DNA of 64,000 nucleotides from Paenibacillus arenilitoris (GCF_014705655.1 NZ_JACXIY010000007.1:120415-184414), one strand, 5' to 3'. Counted from the first letter of the stretch, positions 52,905 to 62,907 are shown. The notes: generated from the letters alone by a model not told the origin. Translations and numbers: made by a program.

Positions 52905-53053
52905 TACGGGGTGATGATGAATTTTACGATTACGGCTACGGCAAAAATAACGGTCATGAAGGCAAGCATGCCGCCAAAGCCGAAAACGACATCCATCAAG
53001 TCATGGCGCGGCTCTTCGTTAATATGTTCGCGCGGGTCTCTTACGTGTTCCAT
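52904..53053 (-). CDS. YqzM-like single-helix membrane protein
   Basis: This is a 49-residue protein. A charged N-terminus (MEHVRDPREHINEEPRHD) is followed by one membrane helix (about 21-45, DVVFGFGGMLAFMTVIFAVAVIVKF). It resembles the short YqzM family of Bacillaceae, function unknown; the assignment is tentative because the protein is so small. The ATG at 53053 is chosen for the AGGAGG site before it. The stop codon abuts the palindromic terminator. Confidence 0.6.
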   Translation of the reverse strand: MEHVRDPREHINEEPRHDLMDVVFGFGGMLAFMTVIFAVAVIVKFIITP

Positions 53054-53258
53054 CGCAGACGTCCTCCTTGAAAGCCCGAATTCTTCAAATCGCGGCCGCA
53101 AGCGGCAGCATATATGTAGTATCGGTTAATTCAGCTTTAATTAGTATACCCAATCACACGAGCAATTGTAAAGCGATTACCGGTGACAATTGTAAGGCAA
53201 ACTGTCCTTCATCTATGCTAAAATGTGATCAGTAGAAACGGGAGTCGGAGGGAGAGGC

Positions 53259-55133
53259 ATGGAAGAGTTGGATCAGCGGCAGGCCGAGAAGCGGCTTGCC
53301 GAAGCGAAGGAAAATATAAGGAACAAGCTGGCGCTGCTCCCGGATCAGCCGGGCTGCTACTTGATGAAGAACGGCGACGGCGCCATCATATACGTCGGCA
53401 AAGCGAAGGTGCTCAAAAACCGGGTCCGGTCTTATTTCAACGGAAGCCATAACGGGAAGACGCAGCGGCTCGTGTCGGAAATTCGCGATTTCGAATTTAT
53501 CGTCACTTCGAGCAACATGGAGGCGCTCATTCTGGAGTGCAACCTGATCAAGCAGCATCATCCTCGTTATAACGTCCTGCTGAAGGACGACAAATCGTTT
53601 CCGTATATTAAAATTACGAACGAGAAGCATCCGAAGCTGGAAATTACGCGGCGCATCGTGAAGGATAAAGGAAAGTACTTCGGCCCTTACCCGAACGCGT
53701 TCGCGGCGCAGCAGACGAAGAAGCTGCTCGACCGGCTGTATCCGCTCCGCAAGTGCAAGACGCTGCCGGACAAGGTCTGTCTGTATTATCATATCGGGCA
53801 GTGCATCGCGCCGTGCGAATATCCGGTGGAGCAGGCGGAATACGACCGGATGGTCCAGGAAATTACCCGTTTCTTGAACGGCGGGCAGGACGTCGTGAAG
53901 GCCGAGCTTCAGCGCAAGATGGAGGAGGCGGCCGAGGCGCTCGAATTCGAGCGGGCCAAGGAACTCCGCGATCAGCTGGTCGCCATCGACGAAGTGATGG
54001 AGAAGCAGAAAATTACGATGTCGGACGCGCTGGACCGCGACATTTTCGGTTATGCGGTGGACAAGGGCTGGATGTGCGTCCAAATTTTGTACATGCGCAA
54101 AGGCAAGCTGATCGAACGCCGGGGCACGACGTTTCCTTATTACGGGGAAGAATACGACGATTTCATGACATTCGTGACGCAGTATTACAGCGATAACCCG
54201 GCGCTGCCGAAGCAAATTTTGCTGCCTACGCCGCCTGAGCAGAATACGGCCGAAGCCGACGAGCCTGCGGGCTCGCGGGCGGACGAAGTAACGGCGTCGC
54301 TGCATAGCTGGCTCAAGGTTAAGGTGCATATGCCGCAGCGCGGCCGCAAGAGCGAAGTCGTCTCGATGGCGACGGACAACGCGAAGGTGATGCTGGAGGA
54401 GAAGTTCCGCCTGATCGAGCGCGACGAGGAGCGAAGCGTCAAGGCTTCGGAGTCGCTCGCAGGCTGGCTGGGGCTTGAGGAAGTTCGCCGCATCGAGGCG
54501 TTCGACAACTCGAACATTCAAGGGACGAACCCGGTATCGGCGATGGTCGTCTTCACCGACGGCAAGCCGGACAGGAAGGAATACCGCAAATACAAAGTCA
54601 AAACGGTCCAGGGACCCGACGACTACGAAACGATGCGCGAAGTGATCAGGCGGCGTTACGAACGGGTGTTGAAGGAAAACCTGCAGCTGCCGGACCTGAT
54701 CGTGGTCGACGGAGGCAAGGGGCAAATATCGGCCGCCCTCGACGTGCTGGAGAACGAGCTGGGTCTGTTCATCCCGGTATGCGGCCTCGTGAAGGACGCG
54801 AAGCATAAGACGGCGCAGCTGATGACCGGCGATCCGGCGGAGATCGTGCCGCTGTCGCGCGACAGCCAGGAGTTCTATTTGCTGCAGCGCATCCAGGACG
54901 AGGTTCACCGGTTCGCGATTACGTTCCACCGCGAGCAGCGAGGCAAGTCGATGGTCGAATCGAAGCTCGATTCGATTCCGGGCATCGGCGAGAAGCGGCG
55001 CAAGCTGCTGCTCAAACATTTCGGCTCGGTCAAAAAAATAAAAGAGGCCTCCGTCGAAGACTTCAGGCCTCTCTCGATCGGCGAAAAACTGGCGTCGCAA
55101 ATTATTGCCGCGCTACGGGAGGAGTCGTCCTGA
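53259..55133 (+). CDS. uvrC: Excinuclease ABC subunit C
   Basis: This 624-residue nuclease subunit of UvrABC makes both cuts around a DNA lesion. The GIY-YIG nuclease domain is N-terminal ([20 protein letters not shown] near 30-50, with RVRSYFNG). A UVR motif ([12 protein letters not shown]) lies near 230-241. The C-terminal RNase H-like nuclease core shows [16 protein letters not shown] and [11 protein letters not shown]. The helix-hairpin-helix pair at the end includes [29 protein letters not shown] precedes the ATG, and an extended -10 (TGCTAAAATG at 53217-53225) lies upstream. Its last 32 bases overlap the convergent CPBP gene. Confidence 0.95.
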   Translation: MEELDQRQAEKRLAEAKENIRNKLALLPDQPGCYLMKNGDGAIIYVGKAKVLKNRVRSYFNGSHNGKTQRLVSEIRDFEFIVTSSNMEALILECNLIKQHHPRYNVLLKDDKSFPYIKITNEKHPKLEITRRIVKDKGKYFGPYPNAFAAQQTKKLLDRLYPLRKCKTLPDKVCLYYHIGQCIAPCEYPVEQAEYDRMVQEITRFLNGGQDVVKAELQRKMEEAAEALEFERAKELRDQLVAIDEVMEKQKITMSDALDRDIFGYAVDKGWMCVQILYMRKGKLIERRGTTFPYYGEEYDDFMTFVTQYYSDNPALPKQILLPTPPEQNTAEADEPAGSRADEVTASLHSWLKVKVHMPQRGRKSEVVSMATDNAKVMLEEKFRLIERDEERSVKASESLAGWLGLEEVRRIEAFDNSNIQGTNPVSAMVVFTDGKPDRKEYRKYKVKTVQGPDDYETMREVIRRRYERVLKENLQLPDLIVVDGGKGQISAALDVLENELGLFIPVCGLVKDAKHKTAQLMTGDPAEIVPLSRDSQEFYLLQRIQDEVHRFAITFHREQRGKSMVESKLDSIPGIGEKRRKLLLKHFGSVKKIKEASVEDFRPLSIGEKLASQIIAALREESS

Positions 55134-56727
55134 CGGACGGCTTCTTTTCTTTTCTGCCGCTCAAATATTTGATTGCGTAGGCGATCGGCACCGGCAATAC
55201 GGCGAACAGCACGGCCGAAACGATATTCGGAGCCGAACCGATCGTGAGCAAGGAAATGCCGACCGCCGCGCTGTTGAAGATCGCATGGGTGAACATGGAC
55301 GTCACGAGCCCGTATCTGACGAAAATATAGCTGAATACGAGGCCGATGATCATCAGCTCGATTAGCCGGGTCGTGGACGGGTAGAACGGGTACATGACGT
55401 GGCCGAGCGCCCAGAAGAACGTCGGCAGAATCGCGGCCGCGAACGTGTTCCTGAACCATCTGCGGAACAGGCCGATGCCGAAGAAACGGAACACGGCTTC
55501 CTCGGAAATCGCAGCCGCCCAGGCAAGCACGGGCATCAGCCACAGAACGCCCATGTTGTACGGGGATTGCGTGGCGTCTGTCGTATCCCAAGTGCCGATC
55601 GCGAACTTCAATCCGAGAAAAATAACGGATTGCAGAGCGAACAGGATGACCGCGAACAAATAAGACAAGCCCATGCTGCGCCATACATAGTCGCCGTAGC
55701 CCGGCTGTCCGAAACGCGGCCACAAGTCGCGTCCCTGCGCTTTCCAGAGCCCGTCGCCCGCGACGAGCGACACGTAGATCGACCCGGCCATCGGGATCGT
55801 GAGCGCGACGGTGAAGATGGCGGTGAACGTTACGGTCTGATCGGCCATTCCATTCTCTCCGAGCGATGCCCGGATGCCGTCTAGAATATTCAAATTCATG
55901 ATAATATACGTAACGAAATAAATGACCGTCAAGATGATCCCGTATTTAAACGACGTGAACTTGCGGTACAAGACGGCATAAATGATCGCCAGCACGCCGA
56001 GCACGAAGCTCATGAACAAATAGCCGAAGCCCGTCAGGAAGCCGGCAATCCGATCTTGATCGGCCACGTAAGCGACATAATCGGGAGGCGCGGCGAATGC
56101 CGGTTTGTATTGGGTGACGACCGCACGGCCGTCGATCGAGAGAACGCTGACGTCGACGTTGAGCGCGGCGTCCTTCAAGACGTAGCCGGACGGCGATACG
56201 CTCCATACGCCGTTCTCGTACAGCCTGCCGCCCTGCAGCTCTTGCTCGCGGAAGCCTTGCTCCTTCAGGAAGCTTGCCGCCTCCGAAGCGATCTCGGACT
56301 CGGTCATCGCTTGCCCGTCGATCAGGAAATGCCAAGCGGCGATCGCTTCGTTCTGCATATGTACGTACACGAAGCCGGTGCCGCCCTGCTCGAACTTGAG
56401 ATCGACCTGGTACGTGTCCGTCGGGAAGCGGGAATCGTATTGGTCGGCATAGTCGTCGACGAGCTCTTCCTTGGACAAATAGCCGTTCATGATCTTATCG
56501 GTTTGATGCACGGCTTTTGCCGATTTGACCGCTAGACCCGTCTCCTCTTCGGCGAACGCCGCCGCCCTCTCCTCCGCGGCGGATTTCTCCATGACATGCG
56601 GATCGTACTCGCCGGAAGCGATGGAATTGATAAGCGGGACGATGTCCATGCTTACGTAAATCACGAAGCACATAGCGGCAGCCCATATGAACCGTCTCCA
56701 TTCCTTCGGCTTAATCGAATCAATCAT
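55102..56727 (-). CDS. CPBP-family intramembrane metalloprotease with large N-terminal domain
   Basis: This 541-residue membrane protein has an N-terminal helix and an outside domain of about 170 residues. Roughly nine helices follow, with a CPBP (Abi) protease core in the last 160 residues. The catalytic motifs are EEAVFR near 412 (EExxxR), FFWALGH near 439 (FxxxH) and THAIFNS near 480 (HxxxN). Such proteins process prenylated or other membrane substrates, or serve in bacteriocin self-immunity; the substrate here is unknown. The start at 56727 has GAGGTG upstream. Its 3' end overlaps the convergent uvrC by 32 bp. Confidence 0.85.
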   Translation of the reverse strand: MIDSIKPKEWRRFIWAAAMCFVIYVSMDIVPLINSIASGEYDPHVMEKSAAEERAAAFAEEETGLAVKSAKAVHQTDKIMNGYLSKEELVDDYADQYDSRFPTDTYQVDLKFEQGGTGFVYVHMQNEAIAAWHFLIDGQAMTESEIASEAASFLKEQGFREQELQGGRLYENGVWSVSPSGYVLKDAALNVDVSVLSIDGRAVVTQYKPAFAAPPDYVAYVADQDRIAGFLTGFGYLFMSFVLGVLAIIYAVLYRKFTSFKYGIILTVIYFVTYIIMNLNILDGIRASLGENGMADQTVTFTAIFTVALTIPMAGSIYVSLVAGDGLWKAQGRDLWPRFGQPGYGDYVWRSMGLSYLFAVILFALQSVIFLGLKFAIGTWDTTDATQSPYNMGVLWLMPVLAWAAAISEEAVFRFFGIGLFRRWFRNTFAAAILPTFFWALGHVMYPFYPSTTRLIELMIIGLVFSYIFVRYGLVTSMFTHAIFNSAAVGISLLTIGSAPNIVSAVLFAVLPVPIAYAIKYLSGRKEKKPSVRTTPPVARQ

Positions 56728-56982
56728 CTGTTCACCTCGGGGACTTATTGTTGAAACAACCTATTTCTTACATTATCATATTAATCCCTGATTTATCCAT
56801 TGAAAAAAGAGTTCTTTTCTTTCAAAAAGATGCGAAATAACGATGTCCGACAAGCTTGGCGCAGGCTGCACCGCATCGTTGCCCGTTTTTGAGTGGATTT
56901 CGCCCTTTTTGTCCCCATAACCTGCTTTATCTTGGGAAGCCTTTCGGATTATAATCGTAACGTCATACCAATTGAATCAAGC

Positions 56983-57160
56983 AGCCGAATTTCCGAAGGA
57001 AAACGGGGGAACCATAAAGCTGTCGCAAACCGATGTAACGGTAGATATCAATTCCGTTAATATGCGGCGGCAAGGGGTGAATTTCCGCTCACAAACGAAA
57101 GAGCGGGATAGGGCCGCCTGTCCAGGCCCGAATCCGTCAGCTAACCTCGTAGGCGCCAGT
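56983..57160 (+). promoter_or_regulatory. c-di-AMP riboswitch (ydaO/yuaA class) controlling ktrBA
   Basis: The conserved blocks occur in order: GCCGAATTTCC, GGGGGAACC, AGGGGTGAAT, AGGGCCG, and the diagnostic CCGAATCCGTCAGCTAACC followed by TCGTAGGCG (57128-57155). This is the ydaO-type aptamer that binds c-di-AMP and switches off expression. A terminator hairpin (57180-57207) lies right behind it and the first gene is ktrB, a known target in Bacillus. The exact 5' edge is approximate. Confidence 0.93.
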
Positions 57161-57179
57161 GGAACAGGACTCGTCGCAT

Positions 57180-57207
57180 AAGCACGGAGTTTCCGGTGCT
57201 TTTTTTT
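57180..57207 (+). terminator. Riboswitch-controlled terminator
   Basis: AAGCACGGA (57180-57188) pairs with TCCGGTGCTT (57192-57201) with one bulged base, followed by T residues. It is the off-state terminator of the c-di-AMP riboswitch. Confidence 0.85.
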
Positions 57208-57265
57208 GTGCTCGGACGCGGCCGTTAAGCTTCGATAGAAAATCGCTTAAAAGAAGGTTGAACGC

Positions 57266-58606
57266 ATGAAAGAGGCTTGGAAAGTATGGAAATGGTCGCC
57301 GCCCCGCATATTGGTCAGCGGCTTCGCTCTAATCATTTTGCTCGGCGCCTTCTTGCTGTCGCTTCCGTTCGCGTCGGCGACGGGAGTGCGGCTGCCGTTT
57401 ATCGACGCCTTGTTCACCGCCACTTCGGCCACTTGCGTAACGGGGCTTGTCGTGGTCGATTCCGGCACTTATTTTTCTGTGGCCGGGCAGATTATTTTAA
57501 TGTGTCTCATCCAGCTTGGCGGGCTCGGCTTCATGACGATGGCGACGCTCATCGCGCTCGTGCTGCGCAAGAAGATTTCGCTTCGCGAACGCCTTATTTT
57601 GCAGGAGGCGATGAATCAGACGAGCATGGAAGGCATCGTGCGGCTCATCCGCCGGGTCATCGTTTATTCACTGTCGATCGAGCTGATCGGAGCCGCCTTA
57701 TTTTCCGCCCGATTCGCGTTCGATATGCCGCTTGGCAAAGCGATGTTTTTCGGAGCGTTTCACTCCATCTCCGCATTCAATAACGCCGGCTTCGACATAT
57801 TCGGCGATTTCAGAAGCTTGACCTTATATACATCCGATCCGATCGTTAATCTTACCGCGATTTTGCTGGTCGTATTCGGTGGACTCGGATTCGTCGTCAT
57901 GTCGGATCTGCTCGAATTCCGCAAGAAGCGCAAGCTGTCGCTTCACAGCAAAGTCGTGCTTACGATGACGGGGTCATTGATCGCGGTCGGCACGCTCGTT
58001 TTCTTTATTTTCGAATTTACGAATCACTTGACGCTGGGCTCGCTTGATTGGGGAGGCAAATTATTTTCTTCCTTATTCCAGGCGGTTATGCCGAGGACGG
58101 CCGGATATAACTCGATCGATTTGACCGTCCTCCGTCAGGCGACCCAATTCCTCATTATATTGTTAATGTTTATCGGAGCTTCGCCGGGGTCCACCGGGGG
58201 AGGCATCAAGACGACGACGTTCGCCGTGCTGATCGGCGCCGTGTTTTCAATGATCAGGGGCCGCGAGGATATTATCCTTTTCCGGCATCGGCTGGGCAAG
58301 GATCGCATTTTCAAGGCGCTCACCATTACGATGCTCTGTCTTGGGCTAGTCATTGTCGTTACGATGCTGCTGTCCATGCTGGAGGATCATTCGTTCCTGG
58401 TCATCTTGTTTGAAGCAACGTCCGCTTTCGCGACGGTCGGGCTTTCGCTCGGCTTAACGCCCGAATTAAGCGAAGCGGGCAAAATCATCATCATATTGAC
58501 GATGTTCGCCGGAAGGCTTGGTCCCTTGACGCTGGCATACGCGCTCGGACCGCGTGCGGAGAAGGAATTGTACCGGCATCCGGAAGGAAAAATTACGATC
58601 GGTTAG
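57266..58606 (+). CDS. ktrB: Potassium uptake channel subunit KtrB/KtrD
   Basis: This 446-residue Trk/Ktr channel subunit has four M1-P-M2 repeats. Pore-loop glycine motifs are visible in each repeat: TCVTGLVV near 56-63, FNNAGFDIFG near 172-181, RTAGYNSID near 279-287 and ATVGLSLG near 392-399. The gating loop GASPGSTGGGIKTTTF near 308-323 is intact. It imports K+ coupled to Na+ with the KtrA ring, 12 bp downstream. The ATG follows AGAAGG. Control by the c-di-AMP riboswitch upstream lets high K+ (high c-di-AMP) shut the operon down. Confidence 0.95.
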   Translation: MKEAWKVWKWSPPRILVSGFALIILLGAFLLSLPFASATGVRLPFIDALFTATSATCVTGLVVVDSGTYFSVAGQIILMCLIQLGGLGFMTMATLIALVLRKKISLRERLILQEAMNQTSMEGIVRLIRRVIVYSLSIELIGAALFSARFAFDMPLGKAMFFGAFHSISAFNNAGFDIFGDFRSLTLYTSDPIVNLTAILLVVFGGLGFVVMSDLLEFRKKRKLSLHSKVVLTMTGSLIAVGTLVFFIFEFTNHLTLGSLDWGGKLFSSLFQAVMPRTAGYNSIDLTVLRQATQFLIILLMFIGASPGSTGGGIKTTTFAVLIGAVFSMIRGREDIILFRHRLGKDRIFKALTITMLCLGLVIVVTMLLSMLEDHSFLVILFEATSAFATVGLSLGLTPELSEAGKIIIILTMFAGRLGPLTLAYALGPRAEKELYRHPEGKITIG

Positions 58607-58618
58607 GAGATAGGGCAA

Positions 58619-59287
58619 GTGGGGAACAAAAAAAATCAGTTTGTCATCGTAGGATTGGGAAGATTCGGCTCGAGCCTCGGACGCGAGCTCGTCGGCCTTG
58701 GCCACGAAGTACTCGGAATCGATAAGGACGAGGAAGCGGTGCAGGAGATGAGCGGCGAGCTGACGTTCGCGGTTTCCGCCGACTGCACGGACGAGGAGGC
58801 TCTGCGTTCCCTCGGCGTCCGCAATTTCGATTGCGGCGTCGTGGCGATCGGCGACGACATACAGGCGAGCATCCTTACGACCATTTTATTGAAGGATTTG
58901 GGCGTGAAGAAAGTGGTCGCGAAGGCGATGACGGAGCTTCACGGGCGGGTGCTCGAGAAAATCGGCGTCGACCGCGTCGTCTACCCCGAGCGCGACATGG
59001 GCATTCGGGTCGCGCATCAGCTCGTTTCGCCGAACCTGCTCGATTATATCGAGCTGTCCAAGGAGTACACGATCGCCGAGCTTGCGGTGCCGAAATGCCT
59101 GAACGGCAAGTCGCTGCACGATCTGAATCCGCGCGCGAAATTCGGCTGCAGCATCGTCGCGATCAATAAGCCCGGCGGCATCATCATTGCGCCGACGGCC
59201 GCGGACGTGCTGACGGAGCGCGACGTGATGGTCATTATCGGGACGAACGACCAGATCGAGCATTTCGAGGCGACCGTTATAAAGTAG
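58619..59287 (+). CDS. ktrA: Ktr system regulatory subunit KtrA/KtrC
   Basis: This 222-residue cytosolic RCK protein forms the octameric gating ring of the Ktr channel. The N-terminal Rossmann domain binds ATP/ADP through VIVGLGRFGSSLG near 9-21 with the acidic IDKDEEAV at the end of strand two. The C-terminal RCK_C part (about 135-222) is the known c-di-AMP-binding domain in Firmicutes, so c-di-AMP would act both on mRNA and on protein. It starts with GTG at 58619 and overlaps no other gene. A hairpin shared with the convergent LysR gene lies downstream. Confidence 0.94.
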   Translation: MGNKKNQFVIVGLGRFGSSLGRELVGLGHEVLGIDKDEEAVQEMSGELTFAVSADCTDEEALRSLGVRNFDCGVVAIGDDIQASILTTILLKDLGVKKVVAKAMTELHGRVLEKIGVDRVVYPERDMGIRVAHQLVSPNLLDYIELSKEYTIAELAVPKCLNGKSLHDLNPRAKFGCSIVAINKPGGIIIAPTAADVLTERDVMVIIGTNDQIEHFEATVIK

Positions 59288-59322
59288 AAGCGGCTCATAG
59301 GGATTGCCAAGCGATAGATTGG

Positions 59323-59364
59323 AAAAAATGAAGGACAGCAGCCGATTAATAGCTGCTGTCCTTC
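59323..59364. terminator. Shared terminator between ktrA and the LysR gene
   Basis: The perfect 13-bp arms are 59330-59342 and 59352-59364. A6 at 59323-59328 gives a U tract for minus-strand transcripts. The LysR stop codon lies within the loop and arm. Confidence 0.8.
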
Positions 59365-60254
59365 TGCGTTGGCAGGCGCGCCGGCAGCTCGTCGATCCAA
59401 AGCCTGACCGACGGGGTGATGGCGGCCGAGTCGGCGTGGATGAGCGAGGTCGTCCGCTTCGTGTCCTCCAGCTCCCTGATCGGGACGATGATGAGTTCGT
59501 TATCCTCAAGCAGCTCGTGGCGCATATAGGAGTGAGGAAGGAGCGTTGCGGCCCGGCATGTATGGAGAAGCCGCAAAATCGCCTCGAAGGAGTCGATCTC
59601 CATGCGTACGTCCGGCTGCAGATGATACTTGTCGAACAGCTCGTCCGTGAGCAGGCGGTACCAGGTTCCTTTGGAGAACAGAATCATCGGCATGCCGGTC
59701 AGGTCCTGGATGCCCAGCGTTCCTTTGTCGGTAATGACCTGATTCCGGGGAAGGACGAGGGAGAGATGGTCCTCGAACAACGGAATGCAGCGCAGCGTGG
59801 AATCCTCGATGCTGGAGGCGACGATGCCGATGTCGGCTTTATGGTCGCGGACGAGCGAGACGATCTCATGCGTTTTGCCGGTTACCGCCTTGATCTCGAT
59901 CTCGGGATGGGCGCTCGTCAAGGACTGGATCAAATCCGGCAGCGTCGTCTGAAGCGTCGTCAAACTGGCGCCGATCGTAAGCGTCGTATAGCCGGTCGCC
60001 GTCACCTCGGAGACATTCTGCAAATATTTGCGGTGAAGCCGGCGAAGCTCGATCGCGTATTCATAGGTCAGCTGGCCGATGCGCGTCAATTCGAGCCGCT
60101 TGCCGATGCGCCGGAAGAGCGGAGCTCCGATCTCCTGCTCGAGCTTGGCGATTTTGCGCGACAGGGCGGGCTGGGACAGGTTGAGCAGCGCCGACGCTTT
60201 GTTCATGCTCGATTGCTCGACGATGACGGTAAATACATGCATCTCTTCATTCAT
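59346..60254 (-). CDS. LysR-family transcriptional regulator
   Basis: This 302-residue regulator has an N-terminal winged HTH (residues 1-60, SMNKASALLNLSQPALSRKIAKLEQEIG) and a C-terminal substrate-binding-like effector domain (about 88-295). It is transcribed divergently from sdhCAB with 197 bp between the starts. The AT palindrome TTATAA-GAAA-TTATAA (60280-60295) lies just upstream of its start. Position suggests control of sdh or of itself. CcpC, a LysR regulator of TCA-cycle genes, recognises ATAA/TTAT dyads, but I cannot say this is CcpC. The ATG at 60254 follows AAGGAGC. Confidence 0.88.
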   Translation of the reverse strand: MNEEMHVFTVIVEQSSMNKASALLNLSQPALSRKIAKLEQEIGAPLFRRIGKRLELTRIGQLTYEYAIELRRLHRKYLQNVSEVTATGYTTLTIGASLTTLQTTLPDLIQSLTSAHPEIEIKAVTGKTHEIVSLVRDHKADIGIVASSIEDSTLRCIPLFEDHLSLVLPRNQVITDKGTLGIQDLTGMPMILFSKGTWYRLLTDELFDKYHLQPDVRMEIDSFEAILRLLHTCRAATLLPHSYMRHELLEDNELIIVPIRELEDTKRTTSLIHADSAAITPSVRLWIDELPARLPTQKDSSY

Positions 60255-60279
60255 TGAAGGTGCTCCTTATGTCATTTCG

Positions 60280-60295
60280 TTATAAGAAATTATAA
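60280..60295. promoter_or_regulatory. AT-rich palindrome, candidate LysR binding site
   Basis: TTATAA-GAAA-TTATAA lies 25 bp upstream of the LysR start codon, in the region shared with sdhC. A further ATAA...TTAT pair follows at about 60299-60318. Confidence 0.4.
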
Positions 60296-60366
60296 AAAAT
60301 AAGCAATTCCATTATAAGCCGAAAAGGAGTAGGATGGGAAGTGTGACTAATGTGTGTCGAGTTTTG

Positions 60367-60395
60367 TTGACGGAGGTACATGCTGGGGTTACAAT
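60367..60395 (+). promoter_or_regulatory. Sigma-A promoter of sdhCAB
   Basis: TTGACG (60367-60372), a 17-bp spacer and TACAAT (60390-60395) lie 57 bp upstream of the sdhC start. Confidence 0.75.
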
Positions 60396-60451
60396 GTAGA
60401 ATGATTTGTAAAGAAAACGCAAGAGAGACTTGAAAGGAGAAGGAATGACAC

Positions 60452-61123
60452 ATGAAAGGAAATTCGTATTTCTCGCGCAAGCTTCATTCGCTGCTCGGGA
60501 TCATTCCGCTCGGCGGCTTTATCGTCGTGCACGGTCTGACCAACTACCAGGCGTTTGAACGCGGACCCGAAGGCTTCGCCAAGGGCGTGCATTTCATCAA
60601 CAGCTTGCCCGTGCTGCCGCTGCTCGAGATTTTCGGCATTTACCTCCCGCTATTGTTCCATGGCATTTACGGCTTATACGTCGCATACCAGTCGAACTCG
60701 AATACGGGACGCTTCCAATACGGCCGGAACTGGGCGTTTACCGCGCAGCGGGTGACGGGGGTAATCACCTTCGTATTCGTATTCTGGCACGTATACCAAA
60801 CGAGGATGCAAATTTATCTCGGCAACCTGACGCATGAAGAGCTCGGCTCGACGATGAACCATATCGCCAGCAATCCCGTATACTTCGTGCTTTACGTGAT
60901 CGGCGTGCTCGCGGCCATATTCCATTTCAGCAACGGACTGTGGGCGTTTCTCGTCAGCTGGGGAATTACGATCGGCCCTAAGGCGCAGCGCATTTCCTCG
61001 TACATTTGCATGGGCGTTTTTGTTATCGTTTCCGCGTTGTTCATTCTGTCGCTCGTCGCGTTCAGCGGCGACGAATTCAAGGAAGCTGAGAATGCCGCGC
61101 TGGCATTTACGAATATCGGTTAG
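60452..61123 (+). CDS. sdhC: Succinate dehydrogenase cytochrome b558 subunit
   Basis: This 223-residue membrane anchor of complex II has five helices and binds two hemes b, as in B. subtilis SdhC. Candidate axial ligand histidines are His27 (VVHGLTN), His70 (FHGIYGL), His113 (FWHVYQ) and His158 (FHFSNGL), with His12 also conserved. It passes electrons from SdhB to menaquinone across the membrane. GGAGAAGG precedes the ATG. A good promoter lies upstream, and sdhA follows after 24 bp. There is no separate SdhD, which is normal for this diheme class. Confidence 0.95.
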   Translation: MKGNSYFSRKLHSLLGIIPLGGFIVVHGLTNYQAFERGPEGFAKGVHFINSLPVLPLLEIFGIYLPLLFHGIYGLYVAYQSNSNTGRFQYGRNWAFTAQRVTGVITFVFVFWHVYQTRMQIYLGNLTHEELGSTMNHIASNPVYFVLYVIGVLAAIFHFSNGLWAFLVSWGITIGPKAQRISSYICMGVFVIVSALFILSLVAFSGDEFKEAENAALAFTNIG

Positions 61124-61147
61124 TTTGTAGACAAGGAGCGAAACGTA

Positions 61148-62905
61148 ATGGCAAAAAATAAAATCATCATCGTTGGCGGCGGCCTGGCCGGCTTGATGGC
61201 GACCATCAAAGCGGCGGAAGCGGGCGTGCACGTGGATCTGTTTTCCCTCGTGCCGGTCAAACGTTCCCATTCCGTCTGCGCGCAAGGCGGCATCAACGGC
61301 GCCGTTAATACGAAAGGGGAAGGCGACTCTCCGTGGGAGCACTTTGACGACACGGTATACGGCGGCGACTTCCTCGCGAACCAGCCTCCGGTCAAGGCGA
61401 TGTGCGACGCCGCGCCGGGCATCATCCACCTGATGGACCGGATGGGCGTTATGTTCAGCCGCACGTCCGAGGGCTTGCTCGACTTCCGCCGGTTCGGCGG
61501 TACAAAGCATTCGCGTACGGCGTTCGCCGGCGCAACGACGGGACAACAGCTGCTTTACGCATTGGATGAGCAGGTTCGCCGGTGGGAAGCGGCAGGATTA
61601 GTCAACAAATTCGAGCATTGGGAATTTCTCGGCGCAGTAGTCGATGACGACGGCGTCTGCCGCGGCGTATCGGCGCAGGATCTCCGTTCGATGGAAATTC
61701 ATACGGTTCGCGCGGATGCGGTTATTTTGGCTTCCGGAGGTCCCGGCATTATTTTCGGCAAAACGACTAACTCGGTCATTAATACGGGAACCGCTGCAAG
61801 CGCCGTTTATCAGCAGGGCGTCCACTACGCGAACGGCGAATTCATCCAAATTCACCCGACGGCTATTCCGGGCGACGACAAGCTTCGCTTGATGTCGGAA
61901 TCGGCGCGCGGCGAAGGCGGACGGATCTGGACTTACAAGGACGGCAAGCCTTGGTATTTCCTTGAGGAGAAATATCCGGCTTACGGCAATCTCGTTCCGC
62001 GCGACATCGCGACCCGCGAAATATTCAGCGTGTGCGTCGATCAGAAGCTCGGCATTAACGGCGAGAACATGGTATACCTTGACCTATCCCACAAGGATCC
62101 GAAGGAGCTTGACGTGAAGCTCGGCGGCATCATCGAAATTTACGAGAAGTTCATGGGCGACGACCCGCGCAAAATTCCGATGAAGATTTTCCCTGCTGTG
62201 CATTACTCGATGGGCGGCATGTGGGTCGACTACAACCAAATGACGAATATTCCGGGGCTGTTCGCAGCCGGCGAGTGCGAGTATCAATACCATGGCGCGA
62301 ACCGTCTGGGCGCAAACTCGCTGCTGTCCGCCATTTATGGCGGCATGGTAGCCGGACCGAAAGCCGTCGAATACATCAAAGGTCTTAAGAAATCGGCCGA
62401 GGACGTCGCTGCCTCCGTATTCGACCGCGAAACGAAGCGTCAGACGGACAAGTATAACAGCATTGTCAAAATGAACGGCACTGAGAACGCGTACGTCATT
62501 CACAAGGAGCTTGGCGAATGGATGACGAACAATATGACGGTCGTTCGCTTCAACGATAAGCTGGAAGCGACAATCAACAAGATCAAAGAGCTGAAGCAGC
62601 GCTACGCGAGCATCAACATCAACGATACGGCGGGCTGGAACAATGCAGGTGTCGCCTTTACTCGTCAATTATGGAACATGCTTGAGCTTTCCGAAGCGAT
62701 GACGTTGGGCGCCCTTATGCGCAACGAGAGCCGCGGCGCTCACTATAAGCCGGAATTCCCGGATCGCGACGACGATCAGTTCATGAAGTCGACGATTGCG
62801 AAATGGACGGCGGAAGGCCCTCAAATTTCGTACGAGGATATCGACGTTAGCTTGATCAAGCCTCGCAAACGCGACTACTCGAGCGATAAGAAGAAAGGAG
62901 AATAA
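61148..62905 (+). CDS. sdhA: Succinate dehydrogenase flavoprotein subunit
   Basis: This 585-residue catalytic subunit oxidises succinate to fumarate with covalently bound FAD. The FAD site is IIIVGGGLAGLMATIKAAEAG at the N-terminus, the flavinylated His is His41 in SHSVCAQGGINGAV, and the active-site region has TIHPTAIPG-type IHPTAIPGDDK near 235 and RDIATREIF near 283. The YHGANRLGANSLLSAIYGG motif closes the FAD domain near 380. The length and content are those of Bacillus-type SdhA. It lies in sdhCAB, with sdhB 2 bp downstream. Confidence 0.96.
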   Translation: MAKNKIIIVGGGLAGLMATIKAAEAGVHVDLFSLVPVKRSHSVCAQGGINGAVNTKGEGDSPWEHFDDTVYGGDFLANQPPVKAMCDAAPGIIHLMDRMGVMFSRTSEGLLDFRRFGGTKHSRTAFAGATTGQQLLYALDEQVRRWEAAGLVNKFEHWEFLGAVVDDDGVCRGVSAQDLRSMEIHTVRADAVILASGGPGIIFGKTTNSVINTGTAASAVYQQGVHYANGEFIQIHPTAIPGDDKLRLMSESARGEGGRIWTYKDGKPWYFLEEKYPAYGNLVPRDIATREIFSVCVDQKLGINGENMVYLDLSHKDPKELDVKLGGIIEIYEKFMGDDPRKIPMKIFPAVHYSMGGMWVDYNQMTNIPGLFAAGECEYQYHGANRLGANSLLSAIYGGMVAGPKAVEYIKGLKKSAEDVAASVFDRETKRQTDKYNSIVKMNGTENAYVIHKELGEWMTNNMTVVRFNDKLEATINKIKELKQRYASININDTAGWNNAGVAFTRQLWNMLELSEAMTLGALMRNESRGAHYKPEFPDRDDDQFMKSTIAKWTAEGPQISYEDIDVSLIKPRKRDYSSDKKKGE

Positions 62906-62907
62906 CG

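Larger units (their letters stand above)
56728..57265. other. Long intergenic region holding the c-di-AMP riboswitch
   Basis: These 538 bp contain the CPBP upstream region (AT-rich, with a GTTG/CAAC palindrome near 56745), then a -10 TATAAT (56950-56955) without a good -35, the riboswitch aptamer and its terminator before ktrB. The first ~200 bp show no gene. Confidence 0.65.

Noticed and set aside
53163..53195. CAATTGTAA direct repeat upstream of uvrC
   Set aside because: Two copies 24 bp apart match no damage-response operator that I know, and short AT-rich repeats arise by chance.
53229..55100. 623-codon minus-strand frame opposite uvrC
   Set aside because: It mirrors uvrC; the composition is typical of antisense shadows and it has no ribosome binding site or recognisable domain.
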